Below are positions 1 through 9,054 of a DNA stretch of 64,000 nt, one piece after another (positions within the stretch are counted from its first letter, which is position 1; every line of letters starts with the position of its first letter). The notes under the pieces were generated by a model. That model searched no databases. It was not told the DNA's origin and saw nothing but the letters and a program-made list of their open reading frames with translations. A program made the translations under genes and the position numbers. Location of the stretch: the NCBI GenBank assembly GCA_017621795.1, contig JAGASJ010000001.1, positions 1 to 64,000 of the forward strand, read 5' to 3'. Origin of the DNA: Oscillospiraceae bacterium (lineage in GTDB: Bacteria; Bacillota; Clostridia; Oscillospirales; Oscillospiraceae).

Positions 1-1052
1 TGATTCCCGATGCTTGGTTTACCGCTTCCATCACTCTGACGGAAGACCGGGATCACCTGCAGTTCTTCTGGAACATCGAGCGCGGCAACGGCATTTCCGG
101 TGATGTAGCTTCCTACCTGCTGATCGACAACGTGAAGGCAGAAGCGCCCGTTGCAACCATTGCGGACGGCCTGACCTTTGATGACAGCAGGGAAATTAGC
201 TGGTTCACCGGTGTTGGCGGCGACAATGCTTGGAGAGATGCTTCCTTTGAGGTTGTTTCCTTTGACGGTGACAATGCCCTGAAGCTGACCTGTGCTTCCA
301 GCCAGTGGCCCACCTTCCGTATAAACTTCGGCGAGACTCTGCCTGCCGGTACACGGATCGGGTTCCAGGCATACACCAATGATACCACCGGTATCCGCAA
401 TACGGTCTCCATCTTTGAGCCTGTTGCCAACTGCGGTGAGACCGCACAGTACTACCACGGCTCCTGGAACGATCTGGAAGTTACACTCACAGCAGACTGT
501 GACCACGTGGACCTGATGTGCAATATGGACCGCTGGAACGAAATCAGCTGCTCCAACATTGAGGTTTATATCGACAACATTGCACTGCACGATATTACTG
601 CCGGTGCAGACTTTGAAGCACCCTCTGATGTAACCTTCTTTACCGGCGCCGGTGGCGACAACGAGTGGAGAGATGTGACTACTCAGATCGTTTCCAAGGA
701 CGGCAGCAATGTTTTGATGATGACCGGTGCTAACAGCCTGTGGCCCACCTTCAAGATCGACTTCGGTACGACCCTGAAGGCCGGCACCACCATCAGCTTT
801 GATGTTCTGAGTACCGTCGAAACGGAACAGGAAGGTATGTCGCTGTCTATACATCCTCTGGAAAGCAATGTGGTGACCGATGAGTATGGTCAGGCAGTTT
901 GGATGCTGTGTGACGAATGGGTCAATAAGACCATTACACTGAGCGCAGATTGCTCCGGCATCAGCTTCTATTGGGATGCGAGCCGCAACGATATGCCCGA
1001 AGGCACTGTTTCCTATGTTTACATCGACAATGTTGTTGTAAACCCCGCTTAA
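1..1052 (+). CDS. Secreted carbohydrate-binding-like repeat protein, 3' part (5' end outside window)
   Basis: The frame is open from base 3, so the gene begins before the window; 349 codons are visible, ending at TAA 1050-1052. They encode the tail of one module (to about residue 45) and two full modules of about 155 residues (roughly 46-200 and 201-349). Each module has a start like FxxxxxxxWFTGxGGDN, then WPTFRINFG, LPAGTxIxF, and closes with VYIDNI. The same modules recur three times at the C-terminus of the next gene. The jelly-roll-like pattern and the acidic, aromatic-rich sequence resemble carbohydrate-binding modules, but I cannot name a CBM family. No catalytic domain, LPxTG motif or dockerin is visible in this part. 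Likely secreted, judging by the adjacent paralogue with a signal peptide. Function is inferred. Confidence 0.75.
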   Translation, partial: IPDAWFTASITLTEDRDHLQFFWNIERGNGISGDVASYLLIDNVKAEAPVATIADGLTFDDSREISWFTGVGGDNAWRDASFEVVSFDGDNALKLTCASSQWPTFRINFGETLPAGTRIGFQAYTNDTTGIRNTVSIFEPVANCGETAQYYHGSWNDLEVTLTADCDHVDLMCNMDRWNEISCSNIEVYIDNIALHDITAGADFEAPSDVTFFTGAGGDNEWRDVTTQIVSKDGSNVLMMTGANSLWPTFKIDFGTTLKAGTTISFDVLSTVETEQEGMSLSIHPLESNVVTDEYGQAVWMLCDEWVNKTITLSADCSGISFYWDASRNDMPEGTVSYVYIDNVVVNPA

Positions 1053-1061
1053 ATCTATTAT

Positions 1062-1089
1062 CCCCGGGCCGGCTTCGGCCGGTCCGGGG
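1062..1089 (+). other. GC-rich hairpin with TTCG loop
   Basis: Twelve base pairs (one G-T) close a TTCG tetraloop just after the stop codon at 1052. There is no T tract behind it, so it is more likely an mRNA 3'-end stabiliser or a pause site than a terminator on its own; a better terminator follows. Confidence 0.5.
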
Positions 1090-1100
1090 AAAAGCCCGCA

Positions 1101-1160
1101 TAAACGCATTCCCTACGGCATACGGCGATGTGCCGCAGGGAACGGGTTTATCCGATTTTT
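1101..1160 (+). terminator. Probable rho-independent terminator
   Basis: A 20-nt arm (1101-1120) pairs with 1131-1150 with about three mismatches around a 10-nt loop, followed by TCCGATTTTT. It separates the two surface-protein genes. Confidence 0.6.
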
Positions 1161-1188
1161 AAAAATTCTAAAGAAATGAGGGATGGAT

Positions 1189-4100
1189 GTGCATTTGAAA
1201 ATAAAAAGGATCTGTGCAGCCCTTTTGTGTCTTGTGATGCTGATCGGCTTTATGCCGATTCACGCACAGGCGGCCCTTGCCGATGGCAGTGACTATATTA
1301 CCCAGCAGCTATATTTGGGGTCGGACCTGATGCTGCATTTGCGGGGCAGTGTAGACTACCTGTTCGCGGAAAACGCGGTGGCCACGGTGACCTGCGGCGA
1401 TCAGGTGGATACCTATCGGGTGGAGGACCTGACCGTGGATGAAAACGGACAGGCGGAGCTGGTCTTTGAGCTGGCGGCGGCACAGATGACCGAAGACATC
1501 ACCCTGAGAATCAAGGTGGGTGGCGTTGTCATTATTGAGGAGACCTACAGCATCCGCAATTACATCCAAACCCTGTTAAACGGCAATTACAGCGCAGAGA
1601 CCGAGGCGCTTTGCTTAGAGCTGCTCAACTACGGTGCCTGGGCGCAGAGATATTTTGACTACAGGGAAGGGTCTCTTGCCGATGCAGGCTATACCATTGC
1701 GCCTGCAAACCCCATACCTGAGGAGTATCCCGGGGTGAGCATTGCGGGGAATGTTTCCGGCATTCATTTTTACGGCACGTCCCTGCGGTTTTTGTCCCAA
1801 ACGGCGATGCGCTTCTACTTTGCCGCAGATGACGGCATAGACGGCTACACCTTTACGGTGAACGGAGAAGCCTATACGCCGGAAGAAAAGGACGGTCTGT
1901 ACTTCATTGAGATCGCAAACATCGGTCCCCGGGATATGAGCACCGAGAAAACGGTGACCGTCACCGACGGCACATCCACGCAGACCGTGCAGTATGCCCC
2001 TGTAAATTACTTTATCCGCAGCTATCACAGCACGGATGATGCCACCACCAAAGGTCTGATGGCGGCGGCTTACAGCTATTTTATGATGGCCAAGGACTAT
2101 ACGGAGGAGACGGATACGCCTCCTGCAGACACAGAGCCGGAGGTCATACTGCCCCCGGACCCTGCAAATCTGCTTTTGGGCTTTGATTCTTACGAAAACA
2201 TCACCGGCGCACGGATCCTGACCGGCAATTACCTGGGCAGAATGCAGATCAACACCGATCCCGCCTACATCACCCAGGGCAAAGGCTCTCTGCTGATACA
2301 GCCCCAGGGCGACTACAGCGAGCCGGGCAAATTCCCCTATTTGAAACTGGATTTCCTGAACTCGACGTGTGCTACCGATCATTTTTCCGCATTTAAAAAT
2401 ATTTCCTTCGATGTATTTAATCCCCAATCCGAGGAACTGCACATTCGGGTGGGTCTTGTGATCGGTGAGGATGAGAGCAGTTATCTGACCACCATCAAGC
2501 AGGTACTGACCGTTGCGCCCAACGGCTGGACCACCTGCGCCTATGACCTGTCTTATATGGCAGGCTACGATTTCTACGACCTTTCCAATGTGCGCTATAT
2601 GAGTTTCGAGTTTATTGAGCACAAGGAAAGTAAAAACGACACCGTCAATACCCTCTACATCGACAGTCTGCGCGGCGTTGCCTACGGCAGCGGAGAAGGT
2701 CCTGCAACACCCCAAACGGATTATTCTGCCGGCATCACCTTTGAAGCCCCCGGTCAGGAGTATCTGTTCACCGGTCAGGGCATTCAGGGGCGGGACGCGG
2801 AGGTGGAGCGAGTCGCTTACGGTACTTCCGGAGCAGTGGCAGCCCCCACCGGCGGCGGAAGCTACGGATTGAAGCTGAGCCACACAAGCAACTACTGGCC
2901 CACCTTCCGTCTGCATTTCGGGCAGACCCTTCCTGCCGGAACAGAGCTGAGCTTTATGGCATACAGCAAGATCTACGGAACGAGCCTTCATAATCAGGCG
3001 GTGTTTGAATACAGCTCCGGCGGCGATGCCACCGATGAATTTGCCTGCGGACAGTGGACACAGCTGTATATGACCCTTCCTGAAAGCGGGGAATATGTGG
3101 ACCTGTTCTTTAATATTGACCGTGCGGTTATTACCTCCGAGGATGCCGCGGCAGAGGTCTATATCGACAATATCAAGCTGGCCAGCTTTGAGCCTGTGGG
3201 CGATATCGTGGCAGGCTACGGCTTTGAGGAACGGGGCAACGCAGAGCGTTTTACAGGCACCGGCAACAGTACAAACGATGCCTCCATCAAGCGGCTGAGC
3301 TATACCCAGCTTGGGCTGAGCGCCCCTGTAGACGGCGGCACCTATGCGTTGGTGCTGACCCACAGCAGCAGTCAGACGCCCTACTTCCGCATCAATTTCG
3401 GCAAGACTCTGCCGGCTGGTACCACCATCAGCTTTAATGCTTATGCCAAGCGCAACAGCGGCTACCTGATCCCGGAAAAGCACGTGATCCAATTTGCCGA
3501 CGGAACGACGGCAACAAGCAGTTTTAAATCCAAAACCTGGAGCGACCTGACCCTGACATTGCCTGCGGATGGAGCGTATATCGACCTGATCTGGAGCTTT
3601 AAGGCCTCCTATGGAACGGCAGTCTGCGAGCTTTATATCGACAACATCAAAGCCACCTTGCCTGCCGGGTCGGAAACACCTACAGATCCCCCGGAAACCG
3701 GCAGTGACAGCATCTTTATCACCGGTGTTGACTTTGAAACAGCCGGAAACGAAGCCCTCTTTACCGGCACCGGTGCTACGCAGGATGCCACCATAGAAAG
3801 AGTGTCCTATGGGACTATGGGCGTGAGCGCACCTGCAAATGGCGGCAGCTATGCCCTGAAGCTCAGCCACCAGAGTCACTGCTGGCCCAGCTTCCGTGTG
3901 AACTTCGGTTCGACCCTGAAGGCAGGTACTACCATTACATTTGATTTTTACGGCAACTATGATTATGTGGCAGCTGCAGGTGTCAACAAGTATATGAAGT
4001 TGGAAATCGCCGCAGACAGCAAGGGTTATGCAACATCCGCAGATCCCAACCAGGTGGTATGGACACTGGTGGGGACCTGGAAGACCGGGATGTCCATCAC

Positions 4101-4212
4101 CCTGACTGCCGATACCGACCACGTAGATTTCTTCTACAATGTGGCAGACGGCGGTCACGGCAATGTGCCCTCCTGGATCCTGCTGGATAACTTTAAGGCG
4201 GTTGCGCCGTAA
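1189..4212 (+). CDS. Secreted multi-modular glycan-binding protein
   Basis: About 1007 residues. The signal peptide (hydrophobic to about residue 27, cleavage near AQA) is followed by a ~280-residue module made of two related halves, each ending in a helix (LLNYGAWAQRY in the first). This module also opens the 1942-aa protein at 29357. Next comes a beta-sandwich domain (about 325-508) typical of carbohydrate-binding folds, then three ~155-165-residue modules (about 508, 674 and 842 to the end) with WPTFRLHFG, LPAGTxLSF and YIDNIK motifs, paralogous to the preceding gene. No catalytic residues or wall-anchor motif are visible. Start: ATG 1183 abuts the ribosome binding site GAGGG (1178-1182), so GTG 1189, six bases downstream, is the better start. 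Role inferred: extracellular glycan capture for the neighbouring transporter. Confidence 0.75.
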   Translation: MHLKIKRICAALLCLVMLIGFMPIHAQAALADGSDYITQQLYLGSDLMLHLRGSVDYLFAENAVATVTCGDQVDTYRVEDLTVDENGQAELVFELAAAQMTEDITLRIKVGGVVIIEETYSIRNYIQTLLNGNYSAETEALCLELLNYGAWAQRYFDYREGSLADAGYTIAPANPIPEEYPGVSIAGNVSGIHFYGTSLRFLSQTAMRFYFAADDGIDGYTFTVNGEAYTPEEKDGLYFIEIANIGPRDMSTEKTVTVTDGTSTQTVQYAPVNYFIRSYHSTDDATTKGLMAAAYSYFMMAKDYTEETDTPPADTEPEVILPPDPANLLLGFDSYENITGARILTGNYLGRMQINTDPAYITQGKGSLLIQPQGDYSEPGKFPYLKLDFLNSTCATDHFSAFKNISFDVFNPQSEELHIRVGLVIGEDESSYLTTIKQVLTVAPNGWTTCAYDLSYMAGYDFYDLSNVRYMSFEFIEHKESKNDTVNTLYIDSLRGVAYGSGEGPATPQTDYSAGITFEAPGQEYLFTGQGIQGRDAEVERVAYGTSGAVAAPTGGGSYGLKLSHTSNYWPTFRLHFGQTLPAGTELSFMAYSKIYGTSLHNQAVFEYSSGGDATDEFACGQWTQLYMTLPESGEYVDLFFNIDRAVITSEDAAAEVYIDNIKLASFEPVGDIVAGYGFEERGNAERFTGTGNSTNDASIKRLSYTQLGLSAPVDGGTYALVLTHSSSQTPYFRINFGKTLPAGTTISFNAYAKRNSGYLIPEKHVIQFADGTTATSSFKSKTWSDLTLTLPADGAYIDLIWSFKASYGTAVCELYIDNIKATLPAGSETPTDPPETGSDSIFITGVDFETAGNEALFTGTGATQDATIERVSYGTMGVSAPANGGSYALKLSHQSHCWPSFRVNFGSTLKAGTTITFDFYGNYDYVAAAGVNKYMKLEIAADSKGYATSADPNQVVWTLVGTWKTGMSITLTADTDHVDFFYNVADGGHGNVPSWILLDNFKAVAP

Positions 4213-4225
4213 AAAGAGTACATAT

Positions 4226-4274
4226 TGTCCGTTTATTGGGAGCCTTCCAATAAACGGACAGGGGAAAATTTTTT
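4226..4274 (+). terminator. Terminator after the surface-protein gene
   Basis: A perfect 14-bp stem (TGTCCGTTTATTGG at 4226-4239 with 4247-4260) and a 7-nt loop, followed by GGGGAAAA and a run of six T. Expected to insulate the transporter operon. Confidence 0.7.
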
Positions 4275-4282
4275 GGCAGGTA

Positions 4283-4311
4283 TTGCATTATGCCGAAAAA
4301 TCCTCTAATAT
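4283..4311 (+). promoter_or_regulatory. Promoter of the transporter/mannosidase operon
   Basis: TTGCAT (4283-4288), a 17-base spacer and TATAAT-like TAATAT (4306-4311), placed 34 bases before the permease start and just behind a terminator. Sigma-A type by sequence; not tested. Confidence 0.6.
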
Positions 4312-4324
4312 AAAAGCGCTTGCA
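4311..4324 (+). promoter_or_regulatory. Candidate cre (CcpA/LacI-family) operator
   Basis: TAAAAGCGCTTGCA matches 12 of 14 positions of the catabolite-responsive element consensus TGWAANCGNTNWCA. It overlaps the last base of the -10 box and the likely transcription start, a position typical for repression. A dedicated LacI-type regulator is an equally good reader of such a palindrome. Confidence 0.4.
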
Positions 4325-4344
4325 ACGGAAAGGAAGGAATATTC

Positions 4345-5361
4345 GTGGCAAAGCAAGAAATGAAGACAAAAGCAGAGAATTTTTTCTCCGGGCTTTCTCC
4401 GTATGAGATCAGAAGAAAGCTGTACAATCTGTTTTTCAAGAATCGGAAACCAAAACGGACACTGAAGCAAAAAACAAAAACCACCATTTTCATTTGGACG
4501 ATGCTGGCTCTGCCGCTGCTGAATTTACTGGTCTTCTGGGTGTACGTCAATATCGACTCTATATTGATGGCATTTCAGAATGTAGACTACGCAAACGGCG
4601 GCGTGGAATATTGGACATTAGATAACTTCAAGGAAATTCATCGGATGTTCACCGAGAAAACACCGGGCTACGATATGATCCGCTACGGCATCAACACCAT
4701 GATCTACTGGATGATCGGCACGCTGTGGAGCATTCCCCATTCCATTTTGCTTACTTATGTGTTCCACAAAAAGCTGCGGGGCACCAAATTCTTCCGGGTC
4801 GTCCTGTATCTGCCCAGCATTATCTGTGCGGTGGTGCTGGTCGGCATCTTTGAGGCCTTCATATCCGCCAAGGGCGTTTTGGGCACGCTTATGACCGAAG
4901 TGTTCGGCGCGAGCCGTGTGCCGGCGTGGTTCCAGGAGGCAGAATACGCCAACCCCATGCTGTTTCTATATTCCTTCTTCTTTGGCTTTGCCGGCCACTA
5001 TATCCTGTTCAGTGGTGCTATGGCGAAGATCTCCAAGGAAGTACAGGAGGCGGCGGTGCTGGACGGCGTCAATATGTGGCAGGAGCTGTGGAGCATCTAT
5101 ATTCCTCTGATGTGGCCCACCATCTCCATGACCATCGTTACCAGCTTTGCCGGTATTTTCGGTGCTACCGGCTGTATATTGCTGCTCACCCCCAATGTTA
5201 CAGAGACCTTCACCTTCGGCTACTGGATCTACGACCAGGTCCGAAGATATCAGAGCTATTATATCCCGTCGGCGCTGGGTCTGCTGTTTACCTTGGTGGC
5301 ATATCCCCTATGTTTGTTGGTCAGAAGGCTGGTCACCAGCTTCTACCAGGATGTAGAGTGA
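4345..5361 (+). CDS. CUT1-family sugar ABC transporter permease (MalF/LplB-like)
   Basis: A 338-residue membrane protein with a long charged cytoplasmic N-terminus (about 50 residues) and six or so hydrophobic segments from residue 50 on. The cytoplasmic loop carries the permease signature that docks the ATPase (EVQEAAVLDGVNMWQ, about residue 231). The GTG start at 4345 is preceded by AGGAAGGA (4331-4338). It pairs with the next gene to form the transmembrane channel. No ATPase or binding protein is encoded beside it. Such CUT1 systems often share a distant MsiK-type ATPase; the only binding protein in the window lies at 22632. Substrate inferred to be an oligosaccharide from the glycan processed by the neighbouring enzymes. 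Confidence 0.9.
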   Translation: MAKQEMKTKAENFFSGLSPYEIRRKLYNLFFKNRKPKRTLKQKTKTTIFIWTMLALPLLNLLVFWVYVNIDSILMAFQNVDYANGGVEYWTLDNFKEIHRMFTEKTPGYDMIRYGINTMIYWMIGTLWSIPHSILLTYVFHKKLRGTKFFRVVLYLPSIICAVVLVGIFEAFISAKGVLGTLMTEVFGASRVPAWFQEAEYANPMLFLYSFFFGFAGHYILFSGAMAKISKEVQEAAVLDGVNMWQELWSIYIPLMWPTISMTIVTSFAGIFGATGCILLLTPNVTETFTFGYWIYDQVRRYQSYYIPSALGLLFTLVAYPLCLLVRRLVTSFYQDVE

Positions 5362-5380
5362 GAAAGGAGGAGCAGACAAT

Positions 5381-6259
5381 ATGAGAAAGAAAAGAGACGT
5401 GCTGGAACGCAGAAGAACCATCGGCGAACGGATCTTCTTTATCATCACCTTTTTGGTGCTGGCTATTTGGAGCATCATTGTGCTTTGTATGTTCCTCTGG
5501 GCACTGATGAACGTATTTAAGACCAATATCGACTATTTGCGGGAGCCTTTAGCACTGCCAAAGCTCTCCGACCTGCAATGGGAAAACTTTAAGCTGGCCA
5601 TTGATAAGCTGGAATATAACGGCCACGGCTTCTGGGATATGCTGTTTAACAGCGTTTGGCTGGTGGGCGGCACTGCGCTGCTGCAGTCCTTCAGCGTGTG
5701 TGTTACCGGCTATATCTTCGCCCAGTATGAGTTTAAAGGCAGAGAATTTCTGTTTAAAACCGTGCTGTTTATAATGATCATTCCCATTTACGGCGCACTG
5801 CCTGCATCCTACAAGCTGATCTACGGTCTGGGCATCAACGACTCTCCGCTGTACCTGATCAGCCAGATCGGCGGCTTCAGCGCCAATATGATGATTACAT
5901 ACGGCTTCTTTAAGGGTGTGCCCAGGGCATATCGGGAAGCGGTGTATATTGATGGCGGCAGTGATTTTAAAGCATTTACCACCATCGGCCTGCCTATGGG
6001 TAAGAATATTTTGATCGCCTACTTTTTGCTCAATTTCATTACCCAGTGGAACAACTACGAAACACCCCTGCTGTACTTTAACAATATGCCCACCTTGTCA
6101 CTGGGTCTGCACGCATTCCAGCAGGAGATCCAGTATGCGGCCAATTACCCGGCTTATTTTGCCGGTGCACTGATCGCAATGCTGCCCATTTTGCTGATCT
6201 TCATTTTCTTTGCGGATAAGCTGATGGGACAGATGTACTCCGGTGGTTTAAAAGGATAA
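5381..6259 (+). CDS. CUT1-family sugar ABC transporter permease (MalG-like)
   Basis: A 292-residue membrane protein with an N-terminal transmembrane segment at about 20-40 and several more downstream. The EAA-loop signature YREAVYIDGGSDF lies near residue 185-197, followed by a GLPMGKN stretch. It ends in the short GGLKG tail usual for this subunit. Preceded by AAAGGAGG and 19 bases after the partner permease, so the two are co-translated halves of one importer. The last intergenic space holds a strong palindrome (6264-6301), so expression of the downstream enzyme genes may be lower. Confidence 0.9.
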   Translation: MRKKRDVLERRRTIGERIFFIITFLVLAIWSIIVLCMFLWALMNVFKTNIDYLREPLALPKLSDLQWENFKLAIDKLEYNGHGFWDMLFNSVWLVGGTALLQSFSVCVTGYIFAQYEFKGREFLFKTVLFIMIIPIYGALPASYKLIYGLGINDSPLYLISQIGGFSANMMITYGFFKGVPRAYREAVYIDGGSDFKAFTTIGLPMGKNILIAYFLLNFITQWNNYETPLLYFNNMPTLSLGLHAFQQEIQYAANYPAYFAGALIAMLPILLIFIFFADKLMGQMYSGGLKG

Positions 6260-6263
6260 AACC

Positions 6264-6301
6264 AATTTTCCCAAAACGGTTTATGCCGTTTTGGGAAAAT
6301 T
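6264..6301 (+). terminator. Perfect 16-bp palindrome, intra-operon terminator or attenuator
   Basis: AATTTTCCCAAAACGG (6264-6279) pairs perfectly with 6286-6301 around a 6-nt loop. The T content lies within the 3' arm, so it may work as a partial terminator or as an mRNA-stabilising 3' end for the transporter genes. Confidence 0.5.
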
Positions 6302-6325
6302 TACAAAGGAGAGACGAAATACCCT

Positions 6326-7831
6326 ATGAACAGAATCATGAACATCGTCAATTTCGTCCGAGGCATTGAGCCCCGAATGGAAATGGACCTGTACACCCCG
6401 GTAGCAGAGCAGATCCGTGTCAATAAGCAGTATGGCATTGCAAATACCTTTTTGCTGCAGTATGACGCCATGCGCCGTCAGGACTTCCGCGACCTGTTTT
6501 TACAGGAACGGGACGAAAATATGGAGCTGGGCGTTTGGTTTGAAAATTGCCGCGAGCTGATTGAGCGTGTGGGTCTGCCTTGGCGTGGCAGAGAAGGCTA
6601 TGACTGGGACTGGTATGTGGATGTGGGCTTTTTGGAGGGCTATACACCTGCCGAACGGGAAGCCATTGTGGATGAGGTTTTCCGTTTATTCAAGGAAATC
6701 TTCGGAGCATACCCGCAGGTTGTTGGCTCGTGGGTGATGGATGCCCACTCGATGGATTATATGTGCCGCAAGTATGATATAAAGGCATTTTGCATCTGCC
6801 GGGAGCAGTATGCGGTGGATGCCTACACCCTGTGGGGCGGCTATTCCAACGGTGGCTACTATCCGTCTAAAAACAATATGCTCTGCCCGGCGCAGTCCGC
6901 AGAAAATCAGATTCCGGCACCGGTGTTCCGTATGCTGATGCCCGACCCCATCTACAATTATGACGGCGAAGCAAAGGGATACGGTGTATGTACCTTAGAA
7001 CCGGCTTGGGCATCGGGTCAAAATCCCGAAATTACCGACTGGTATTTGGATGCCTATTATAATACCCCCTGCCTGACCCACGCGCACGCAACCACCGGAC
7101 AGGAAAATTCCTTCGGTCAGGAGCTGATCGGAAAGGGCTACCCCATGCAGATCGAAAAGCTGGTGGCACTTCAGGAGCAAGGCGTGGTCAGCCTGCAAAA
7201 GCTGGGGGATACCGGCACTTGGTATCAGCAGAACTTCCCGATGTCTGCACCTACCGCCCAGGTGGCACTGCAGGATCGGCGCAATGAGGGACGGGCGCGC
7301 ATTTGGTACAACTGCCGGAATTATCGGTGCGGGCTGTACCGGAAGGATGACGTTCTGAGCTTCTGTGACATTACAAAATACGATGACCGCTATCCTGAGC
7401 GCTATTTGGAGAAACCCTGTGAGGGCTGGCTGGCTACATACGACAACCTGCCCCTTGTGGACGGGCGACTGTGGAGCACAGCGGAAAAGCCCAGCATCCT
7501 GCGTCTGCAAAAGCGGGTTTCGGATATGCGCGCCCGGGAGCAGAACGAAACCACCCTTTGCGTCTGCCTGGATTTTGAAGACGGCACAGCCGGTACCATC
7601 GTGTGCAGTGAGCAGGGGATCACCCTGGAAAATTGCGGGGCGCTGTATTACAGCTGGGGCACGCCCACAGAGGATACAGTGCTGACCTTTGCCGACAACT
7701 GCCTGAAGGGCGTTCGCAGAGACTTTGCATACAGCGTGCCTGTGGACGCACAGGTGGAGCAGCAGGGCGAAAGCTTTTTGATTTCCCCCAAAAACGGAAA
7801 AATCACGTTGCAGCTTGACTTTCGGAAATAA
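6326..7831 (+). CDS. Unrecognised 501-aa protein of a glycan locus (possible barrel-type carbohydrate-active enzyme)
   Basis: No signal peptide, so cytoplasmic. I do not recognise the family with confidence. The N-terminal 330 residues are rich in aromatic and acidic residues in alternating beta/alpha-like order (GYDWDWYVDVGFLEGY, VVGSWVMDAHSMDYM, THAHATTGQENSFG), as in distorted barrel hydrolases or polysaccharide-deacetylase-like folds. The DUF3863/DUF3864 group is one possibility. The last ~120 residues look like an all-beta domain. It lies between the permeases and a GH99-like gene and ten bases before the latter, so it probably acts on the imported sugar. The AAGGAGA ribosome binding site is unusually far (about 13 bases) from ATG 6326. 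Catalytic residues are not assigned. Confidence 0.65.
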   Translation: MNRIMNIVNFVRGIEPRMEMDLYTPVAEQIRVNKQYGIANTFLLQYDAMRRQDFRDLFLQERDENMELGVWFENCRELIERVGLPWRGREGYDWDWYVDVGFLEGYTPAEREAIVDEVFRLFKEIFGAYPQVVGSWVMDAHSMDYMCRKYDIKAFCICREQYAVDAYTLWGGYSNGGYYPSKNNMLCPAQSAENQIPAPVFRMLMPDPIYNYDGEAKGYGVCTLEPAWASGQNPEITDWYLDAYYNTPCLTHAHATTGQENSFGQELIGKGYPMQIEKLVALQEQGVVSLQKLGDTGTWYQQNFPMSAPTAQVALQDRRNEGRARIWYNCRNYRCGLYRKDDVLSFCDITKYDDRYPERYLEKPCEGWLATYDNLPLVDGRLWSTAEKPSILRLQKRVSDMRAREQNETTLCVCLDFEDGTAGTIVCSEQGITLENCGALYYSWGTPTEDTVLTFADNCLKGVRRDFAYSVPVDAQVEQQGESFLISPKNGKITLQLDFRK

Positions 7832-7840
7832 AGGTGAAAT

Positions 7841-8965
7841 ATGAAAAAATACGACATTGCGGCCTATATCTGGCCTGCCTATACCGGTGATGAGCCACGG
7901 ACACGGATGTTTTGGCCTGAGGGCATCGGGGAATGGCAAAGTGTAAAAAATGTGGCAGATACTATGCCCTTCAAGCCGGAGGGCTATGTATGGGATCGCA
8001 AACCCTTGTGGGGCTATGTAAACGAAGCCGACCCCTATGTGATGGAAATGCAGATCGAAGCGGCCACCGACCACGGTGTCAATGTATTCATCTATGACTG
8101 GTATTGGTACGATAACCGTCCGTTTTTGGAAAATTGCTTGAATGACGGTTTCTTGAAGGCGAAAAACCGGGACAAGATGAAATTCTACATTATGTGGGCA
8201 AACCACGATGCAAACACCCTATGGGATCGGAGAATTTCCCAGCAGGAAACCACAATTTGGGAAGGAAAGGTCACTCCGGAGCAGTTTTATACCATTGGCA
8301 GACGTTGGATCAAGCAGTATTTTCACTTGGACTGCTACTATAAAATTGACGGAAAGCCGGTTGTCAGCATTTACGATGTGGCAAACCTGATCAACGGATT
8401 CGGCGGCGTGGAGCAGGCAAAGCAGGCCCTGCAATGGCTGCGGCAGGAGGCTGTCCGCAACGGCTTGCCCGGTGTCCATATTCAGATGGTCAAATGGGGC
8501 GACCGTCATTTGAATCTGTCCGGCGTAGACGGAAGCACCATGCAGCTGGCACAGCTGGAAGCACTGAAAATCCTGGAATTTGACTCCTGCACACATTATC
8601 AGTATGCGCATTTTGCAGATATTGATCAGGATTATCAGGACATTATGCAGGAAGTGTATCGGGAATGGGAAAACGTGCAGAATAATGCCAATGTGCCCTA
8701 CTATCCACACGTTTCCATCGGCTGGGACAACAACCCCCGCTTTTTTGAGTTCCGTCCCGGAGTAACCACCAACAATACCCCCCGGCAGGTACAAAAGGCG
8801 TTCGAGGCAGCAAAGGCGTTCTCCGATCGGTATAACGAGTTGCCGCTGATCACGGTAAACAGCTGGAACGAATGGACGGAAACCAGTTATTTAGAACCGG
8901 ATACCCTGTATGGCTACGGCTATTTGGAAGCCATCCGAAATGTTTTTAAAGAAAAACTTGTGTAA
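7841..8965 (+). CDS. GH99-like / WbsX-family protein
   Basis: A 374-residue soluble protein without signal peptide. It has the hallmarks of the WbsX (GH99-like) family: an N-terminal YDIAAYIWPAY strand, INxYDWYWYD-type motif (FIYDWYWYDNRPF, about residue 84), and near the C-terminus the signature NSWNEWTETSYLEPD followed by YGYGYLEAI. Members are annotated either as rhamnan-synthesis glycosyltransferases or as relatives of GH99 endo-alpha-mannosidases. In this catabolic, beta-mannosidase-containing operon a hydrolase role is more likely than glycan synthesis (inference). Start ATG 7841 follows AAGGTGA, and the gene is ten bases after its neighbour. Confidence 0.75.
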   Translation: MKKYDIAAYIWPAYTGDEPRTRMFWPEGIGEWQSVKNVADTMPFKPEGYVWDRKPLWGYVNEADPYVMEMQIEAATDHGVNVFIYDWYWYDNRPFLENCLNDGFLKAKNRDKMKFYIMWANHDANTLWDRRISQQETTIWEGKVTPEQFYTIGRRWIKQYFHLDCYYKIDGKPVVSIYDVANLINGFGGVEQAKQALQWLRQEAVRNGLPGVHIQMVKWGDRHLNLSGVDGSTMQLAQLEALKILEFDSCTHYQYAHFADIDQDYQDIMQEVYREWENVQNNANVPYYPHVSIGWDNNPRFFEFRPGVTTNNTPRQVQKAFEAAKAFSDRYNELPLITVNSWNEWTETSYLEPDTLYGYGYLEAIRNVFKEKLV

Positions 8966-8986
8966 GCGCAGATGAAATGCTATAAT
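8958..8986 (+). promoter_or_regulatory. Promoter in front of the first beta-mannosidase
   Basis: TTGTGT (8958-8963), 17-base spacer, TATAAT (8981-8986). The -35 box overlaps the end of the WbsX-family gene. It would give the beta-mannosidase gene its own transcript with a leader of about 60 bases. Confidence 0.55.
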
Positions 8987-9054
8987 CTCAGGTAGATTAT
9001 GGAAATGCTGTTCAGACGAACACAAAGTCCTTTCAGGAAAAAGGAGAATAAAAG

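Noticed and set aside
7841..8965. Cell-wall glycosyltransferase role for the WbsX-family protein
   Set aside because: No polysaccharide-synthesis genes nearby; it lies inside a catabolic operon, so a hydrolase role is preferred, although not proven.
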